Of a stretch of 64,000 nucleotides of DNA, positions 58,833 through 64,000 are shown piece after piece. This stretch comes from Ypsolopha sequella (Eukaryota; Arthropoda; Insecta; Lepidoptera; Ypsolophidae). The DNA is taken from positions 36,948,310-37,012,309 of the forward strand of contig OW203983.1 in NCBI GenBank assembly GCA_934047225.1, given 5' to 3'. The position numbers were made by a program, and so were the translations under genes. Within the stretch, counting starts at the first letter, position 1; each line of letters opens with the position of its first letter. Below the pieces are notes generated by a model. The model was not told where the DNA came from. It did no database searches and worked only from the letters and a program-made list of their open reading frames with translations.

Positions 58833-59064
58833 CTGTGTTTATTGGAGATCACATAAGCTATTACACATTGGACTTTGTAGTTATCTTATATCCTTCACTA
58901 TAGGGGTTAATGTAGGAAGTGTATAACTTGATGAGATCTCCACTGTAAGAGAACTCGGCGACGCACTCCGTGCTATTTGATTTTGATTAATTTACACAAT
59001 TACACATGCATGACACAATGCAATCAATTTAACGTAAGAGCTGTGTTCTTGTCGGTAGAGTTCT

Positions 59065-59490
59065 CTCCATTAACTTCTGCACTCCGCCTTTTCTTTAACT
59101 TCTTGATACCTACGACACGACATTTACTTTCTCTTTCACCTGATCCATGAATGTCTCCTAGGCCTTCCTCTCTTTCTTTTCCCCTCAACTTTTCCTTCAA
59201 TTATGTTTTTGATAAATTTGTCGTGTCGTATTAGATATCCCAACATCTTTCTCCTTCTATTATCTACGGTTTTCATCGAAATTCGTTTTTGTTTACAATT
59301 TGCAGAACCTCTTCATTGCTCTTCTTTTCCATCCAACTTATTCTTTCCATTTTTCGCGAACACCACATTTCAAAAGCTTCCAATGTTTCTCTATCACGTT
59401 TTGTCATGGTCCACGTTTCACATGCGTATAGAGCAATGCTACAGACGTACTCTTTTATAAGAAGTTTCTGAATATTCCGCGATATGTGGG
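59065..59490 (-). mobile_element. RTE-like LINE C-terminal remnant
   Basis: The - strand reads YVCSIALYACETWTMTKRD, ETLEAFEMWCSRKMERISW, then NEEVLQIVNK and GKREREEGLG-type with a frame shift. 'YGCETWT...LEAFEMWCWRRM..ISW' is a strong signature of the post-RT region of RTE-type LINEs. Confidence 0.8.
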
Positions 59491-60224
59491 CTTTGAAAAG
59501 GTGCTTTCTTTGCCATCATTATTCTAGCGACTTACGACTTTCTTACACAATAAAAATAAAAAGATTCGTACTTAATATTAAAAAATAACAGTATTAAACT
59601 TTGAATTATGTGAGTAGCTGAACTAAAAGTTAACCAAACTAAATCAAGTTCTAAGTTCTAGTTTTTTATAACAAAAAATATTTAACCCTACATGAACTAG
59701 TTTCTCTTAGATCAAACTAAATGCTATCTGCGAAAAATTCCAAGATCAGGAAAACAAAACATAATATAAAACAGTATGTCTGCTGTATGAATATAGCTGT
59801 CTCGCTCTTTTGACCACTCGTCTTATTTTCGCGAATAAAAACGAGTCGACGACCGGAGTCAAGGCCGCGACGAATTCACTGACGCTGCGCCCGCGCCGAT
59901 GTACCGCGATATTAGCTAAATGCACTAAAATGGAGCACAAATGCTGAAGAGGGCTCATACAAAACGTTTTATTTTTTTGGTACTTAAACTAGGAAAACCA
60001 AAATTGCCAATATAGGCAAGAATATTCAACCATGGTACTTTAAATATTTTCCAATTAAGTTAGTTTGGATTGTAATAAAATACATACATAGAATTTCTTT
60101 CTTATTTACTTCTGATTATTAAAAATTTTAAAGAGAAAATTATTTATACAAATACACAATACCATCGCATACTTATTAAAGCACTCACTAATGACAAGTT
60201 CCTTTCCTGCAGCATAGAAACGGG
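59491..60224. other. Intergenic stretch, nothing recognised
   Basis: A 70-codon - strand frame at 59746-59958 has no motif. Confidence 0.3.
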
Positions 60225-60830
60225 CTCAGATCATCCCATTGCCCAAAACTTCCAATCTTAGTTTTTTTACAGAGTACCGTCCAATTTCTATTCTTCCCAT
60301 TCTGCCCAAGGTCCATAATCATCCATTGTTCATAATCAATTATCAACCTTCTTCTCGTCAAATAACCTATTAAACCCTTACCAATCCAGTTTTCGTCCTG
60401 GGCACAGTACTTCCCATTATCGACTATGGTGATGTTTGCCTTCTTGATATCAAAGAGAAATTGTTAAATAAACTTGAACGTCTTCAAAACTTAGCTATCC
60501 GATTTATCTTAATTTGTTTACGTCTCTCGTTTTCGCAAAGAGTGAATGTGGTTGCCAATCCGCCGTCGCCGAAATTTTCATATTTTAACCTACCTATTTA
60601 ACCTATCCACTTTCCCCCGCTTACCTCCGTTTAATCAAATACAGACCCTTACGTTCTGGAACTATGTCACTCCTTAAAACTCCAGTACACAATACTGGTG
60701 CTTATGGTAATTATTTTAATGTCCAAGCAGTCAGAATTAGGAATGCTTTTCCTCATTGTATTCGTGACTGTCGTACTTAGTTCATTCAAGAAAAAGTTGA
60801 ATCACCTTTCGCTTTGTGAATAAGAAAATA
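60225..60830 (+). mobile_element. CR1-like LINE remnant with internal deletion
   Basis: It begins with IIPLPKTSNLSFFTEYRPIS (reverse transcriptase entry motif). Near 60405 it jumps to PIIDYGDVCLLD, LLNKLERLQNLAIRFIL and a RNAFPHCIRDC-type end, skipping the whole palm. It is the same family as 20147-20776, multiply frameshifted. Confidence 0.7.
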
Positions 60831-60867
60831 TTATATAAGTATACATACATAATTATACTCACGACGA

Positions 60868-62080
60868 CCCCCCATCGTTCGATGAGTTCCACAGGGCAAC
60901 GTGCCGACTTAAAAACGGGAAATCAGCCGGTTCAGATTGTCTGTCCGCAGGAGTATTTAAATACGGATGACCTAATATAACGAACCGACTATTTGAGCTT
61001 GTTTTGCACATATGGGAAACAGAACTGCCTCAGGAGTGGAAAGATGTAACTATTGGGTATTGCTCTTTTTTCTGCAGCTTGCAAGATACTGGCCCAAGTG
61101 GCGTGCACAGAACTTTTTGCTGGAAAAGCAAGCAATTGGTCAAGAATAACAACAATAACAACAACAGACAATGTCTACCCTAGAGTGAAAATTTCCTATA
61201 CGAACTTTTTTTTTTCAAAATGATATTTAAATTTTTTCATATTTTTTTAATTGTTATTCTTGACCAATTGCTTGCTTTTCCAGCGAAAAGTTCTGTGCAC
61301 GCCACTGGCCCATATCATTAATAGGCAGTTGAACGAGCTGGTAGAGCGCTATCTTCCGGAAACTCAGTGCGGTTTTCGACCCAACAGAGGCACAATTGAC
61401 GCTATAACTGTTCGTCGTGAAGCATTTACAGGAAAAATGCCTGGAACAACAGTACGTCCTCTACATGTGCTTTATTGATCTGGAAAAGGCCTTTGATCGC
61501 GTACCTAGGCCCCCTCTGGACGGTCATGGAGAAGACAGGCTGTCCTGTGAAATTCGTTAACATAGTGTGCCAATGTACATGAAAGAATGACGGCCAGATT
61601 TCAGCATGAAAACGATTTCACAGACCCATTTTCAGTCAAAGGTGGTGTTAAACAGGGGTGCGTAATGACTCCGACGCTATTTGCCTTATACTTTGGTGCC
61701 ATGATGAACAACGCGATACCTTGAGTAACTGCACTAGCCAAATCGAGTTAAACGTCAGAATAGACAAGAGTGTCTTCGACCTATCCCGCTTCAGAGCTAA
61801 GCGCAAAACGCAACTGCGCACCGTCTTACAGGTACTATATGCCGACGACGTGTGTCTAATGACTGATAGCATTGAACACCTCCAGCAATTCGTGGACAGT
61901 CTGGACCTGTCATACCGAAAATTTTGCCTAGTCATAAGCAAATCGAAAACTCAGGTCCTAAAATAACCGGCAAAGAGAATACCTGCGAGCGATGCTGTCG
62001 TCACCTTGCCTGACAATCAACTGGAGGAAGTAAAAACGTTCCGTTACCTCGGCAGCTGGAATCTTCAATTTGAGTAAGTT
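60868..62080 (+). mobile_element. RTE-type reverse transcriptase remnant
   Basis: Fragments in several frames give LKNGKSAGSDCLSAGVFKYG, LINRQLNELVERYLPETQCG, FRPNRGTIDAI, CFIDLEKAFDRVPR, GGVKQGCVMTPTLF, VLYADDVCLMTDS (intact YADD) and VKTFRYLGS. Stops and shifts make it inactive. A foldback MITE interrupts it at 61102-61306. Confidence 0.8.
61102..61306. mobile_element. hAT-like foldback MITE inside the reverse transcriptase
   Basis: The ends gtggcgtgcacagaact and agttctgtgcacgccac pair over about 50 bp. tggccca flanks both sides (before 61102 and after 61306) and removing the insert rejoins the coding sense (KILA...LINRQL). The TGCACGCCACTG end fits hAT-type MITEs with about 8-bp duplications. 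Confidence 0.7.
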
Positions 62081-62784
62081 TAAATTTGTTTCTTTGTATA
62101 CATAATTAATTAAAACGGATCGTGGTCTTAATTTGGACCTTGTTTTGGTATTTATTTAGTCAAAGTTCTAGATAAAAAAATTTAATAGTAATCTCGGCAC
62201 ATCCATCTATATATTCTGTAGTTTATAATGTATTTATTTTATTACTAACATAATATCTGAATTAAACCGAACCTTATCGCAGCTTTTCAAGGTCGCCAGT
62301 GTTTAAGCAGGGTTTACGTTTTGGCAAGTTAGTAGTACAGTAACTAGCGTATTTAGCCGGCTACTTTACCACATGCGTTATCAACTCTACTCTCCCAGCG
62401 ACTATCTTTAGCACTATTTTGTAATTGTTTACATTAGGCTAGTAATGTTTTTATCCCTGGTACTCTACCAGTTACTCTACCCGTGTAAATTAGGCATTAG
62501 TCCCCTTTCGAATCGGTGCAAATTATATTTCCTGAATTATTATAATTATAACTATAAGTCTGATTTCTTCTGTGCCTCTGTCTATAACTATGCAAAACGA
62601 ACAGCATTTTACCGCTCCCGCACTTGCAATTTTCGATGCAGTGCGCGCGCAAGTCTCATGAATTCGTTCCGAGTTATGTTTTCTGATGACATGACAACCT
62701 GCATTGACTTCGATTGGATTACTTTTATTTTTATCTTCAAGAAGGACGTGATAAATGAACTGAATTACTACTTTATGTATATAT

Positions 62785-62785
<1 letters not shown>
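62081..62785. other. Intergenic stretch, nothing recognised
   Basis: Opposed frames at 62445-62918 arise partly from the TA repeat. No domain was recognised. Confidence 0.3.

Positions 62786-62831
<46 letters not shown>
62786..62831. repeat. (TA)n microsatellite
   Basis: About 20 uninterrupted TA units abut the 3' end of a SINE on the - strand. Confidence 0.9.
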
Positions 62832-63208
62832 TAAAGTCACGACATGAATCCCCGGGGGGGTGTCATAGGTGTTCCGAGTGTGAACTGTGAAATGCAAGTC
62901 ACAGTCCACACTCGGCACACCCGCGTTTCATCGACGATTATTACGTCCCAAAGTATGGGTGGTGAGCCCTATCGCCGCTCTTCAGGCACAAATACACGCT
63001 TTTTAGGGCATGCAGGTTTCCTCACGATGATTTTTTCCTTCATCGTTCAGCACGTAGTAAGGTGGTAAGTATATGGTAAGGTGGTAAGCATAGTGTGTAC
63101 AAAATACTATGCACACAAATTCTGAAAAACTCATTGGTGCACGCCCGACCGTGGATCGAACCTGGGTCTCAAGAGTGAGACCGTACTACCCTCGAGCTAC
63201 CGTGTCAT
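62832..63208 (-). mobile_element. tRNA-derived SINE, intact copy
   Basis: The - strand starts near 63208 with a tRNA-like head (GGTAGCTCGAGGGTAGTAC as A box, GGTTCGATCC as B box, 63153-63165). The body follows (gcaccaatgagtttttcag, gtgtatttg, gtgaactgtg...) and it ends at the TA repeat. It is about 375 bp and collinear with the split copy at 8538-9240. Confidence 0.8.
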
Positions 63209-63588
63209 CTGTAATGTTATTTTTTATCACATCTATTCAAAAAGAACTAGTTAATTCTTCGTAAACAGGGACTAAAATAGCTCTATAATCCCTAGGAATT
63301 AAAAGTGATTTGAAATTGGAATGTGGATATTGTTAGTAAAAGCTCCAATCACCAAAGAGATCAATCACGTATTTTTTTTTTTTGGAGTTTTGTGGCCTGT
63401 TTGCAAAAATCTTTAGGCCAATCAATCACAAACATTGTATGAACGAGTTAAATAACTAACAGGCTGTAAATACCACGCGAGCAAATTAAAAAAAGTTTAA
63501 GAAAAAACAAAAAACGCGCGAAATGCATTCCGCCTTCGTTCGTAAAATTGTATACTCAAATTCAAATTTTATTTAATTTTATAAAAAA
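63209..63588. other. Left flank of the recombinase
   Basis: No gene. It may hold the 5' end of the Crypton-like element (AT-rich, ending aattttataaaaaaatg), but no terminal repeat was identified. Confidence 0.3.
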
Positions 63589-64000
63589 ATGAGTGTGTCT
63601 TCCTCTAGCGAAAGTATTACATTAACTCCAGAGAACATTGTATCGGACGCTAAAAATGTAATACAAAGTCTTTTACTTAAAATATATGAAATCATATAAT
63701 AATTTCATCCTTTGGAAACATACAAGAAAAGCGAAATCTTTTTCGGAAAATGTGTTTTTGGCATATTTTCAAGATTTAGCCAAATTTAAACAATCTACAA
63801 CTCTTTGGAGTATATATTCAATGCTAAAATCTACAGTTAGTACCAATAGCGATATTAATCGAAACATACTTAAAATTATTAGCTTATCTGAAACGACAAT
63901 CGGAAGGGCATAAAGCAAAGAAATCCAAGGTGTTTTCCTGCCAAAATGTCGAAGCATTTTTAAACGACGCTCCTGATGAAATCTATCTCCTGATAAAAGT
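63589..64000 (+). mobile_element. Crypton-like tyrosine recombinase, N-terminal part, frameshifted
   Basis: ATG at 63589 opens MSVSSSSESITLTPENIV. After a stop the frame shifts to FSENVFLAYFQDLAK and LWSIYSMLKSTV, then shifts again to AYLKRQSEGHKAKKSKVFS and VEAFLNDAPDEIYLLIKV. This is the core-binding (SAM-like) N-terminal half of insect Crypton-type tyrosine recombinases. The catalytic R..H-x-x-R..Y half lies beyond the window. At least two frameshifts suggest a dead copy. Confidence 0.6.

Noticed and set aside
63150..63208. Free tRNA gene on the - strand
   Set aside because: The A and B boxes belong to a SINE head; the body matches another dispersed copy and no full cloverleaf is present.

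Overview
The window looks like nuclear DNA of a moth or butterfly. It is AT-rich, its genes are split by introns, and it is packed with short dispersed repeats typical of Lepidoptera: the GGCCAAGTGCGAGTC family, RTE-tailed SINEs ending in 'CCTATGTCCAGCA...CTGATGATG', and ACTAGCTGTTGCCC elements. No bacterial operon, rRNA gene, free tRNA gene or CRISPR array was seen. Repeat boundaries are by eye and usually good to about 5-20 bases.

The best-supported host gene is a complete tetraspanin on the + strand (coding 3747-27445). Six exons, all joined by phase-0 introns, give 276 residues with four membrane segments. The large extracellular loop has exactly eight cysteines, including CCG, which marks the TspanC8 group (Drosophila Tsp3A, Tsp26A and Tsp86D; mammalian TSPAN5/10/14/15/17/33), known to escort ADAM10. 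Intron 4 is 14.2 kb and holds most of the mobile DNA. Two DREF-type TATCGATA boxes and a GC-rich stretch lie upstream.

A second gene runs on the - strand from 39520 down to at least 38127. Its four exons join in frame to 264 residues. Two more exon-like blocks (37182-37286 and 34335-34557) may belong to it, so its 3' end is unresolved. It may be a CLAMP-type (flagellar C1a-32-like) protein, but that is tentative. A - strand coding block at 23536-23922 with one in-frame stop, and a minimal first exon at 46775-46789, are weaker gene candidates.

The rest is mobile DNA. It includes non-LTR reverse transcriptase remnants (CR1/jockey-like at 1-171, 10290-10405, 17183-17747, 18806-19938, 20147-20776, 26440-27170 and 60225-60830; RTE-like at 56540-57700, 59065-59490 and 60868-62080). 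There are SINEs, TA-flanked MITEs, many long foldback hairpins, a THAP-domain stub, and a Crypton-like tyrosine recombinase that runs off the right edge. A 69-bp minisatellite with a four-unit higher-order period sits in intron 4.

The most unusual signal is a set of hammerhead-ribozyme-like motifs. Two identical copies lie on opposite arms of a 357-bp palindrome (33383-33739). A third lies in intron 4 (24563-24608), and a half-copy sits inside another small inverted repeat (37419-37500). Their self-complementary stem III resembles the dimer-type hammerheads known from Penelope-like retroelements.
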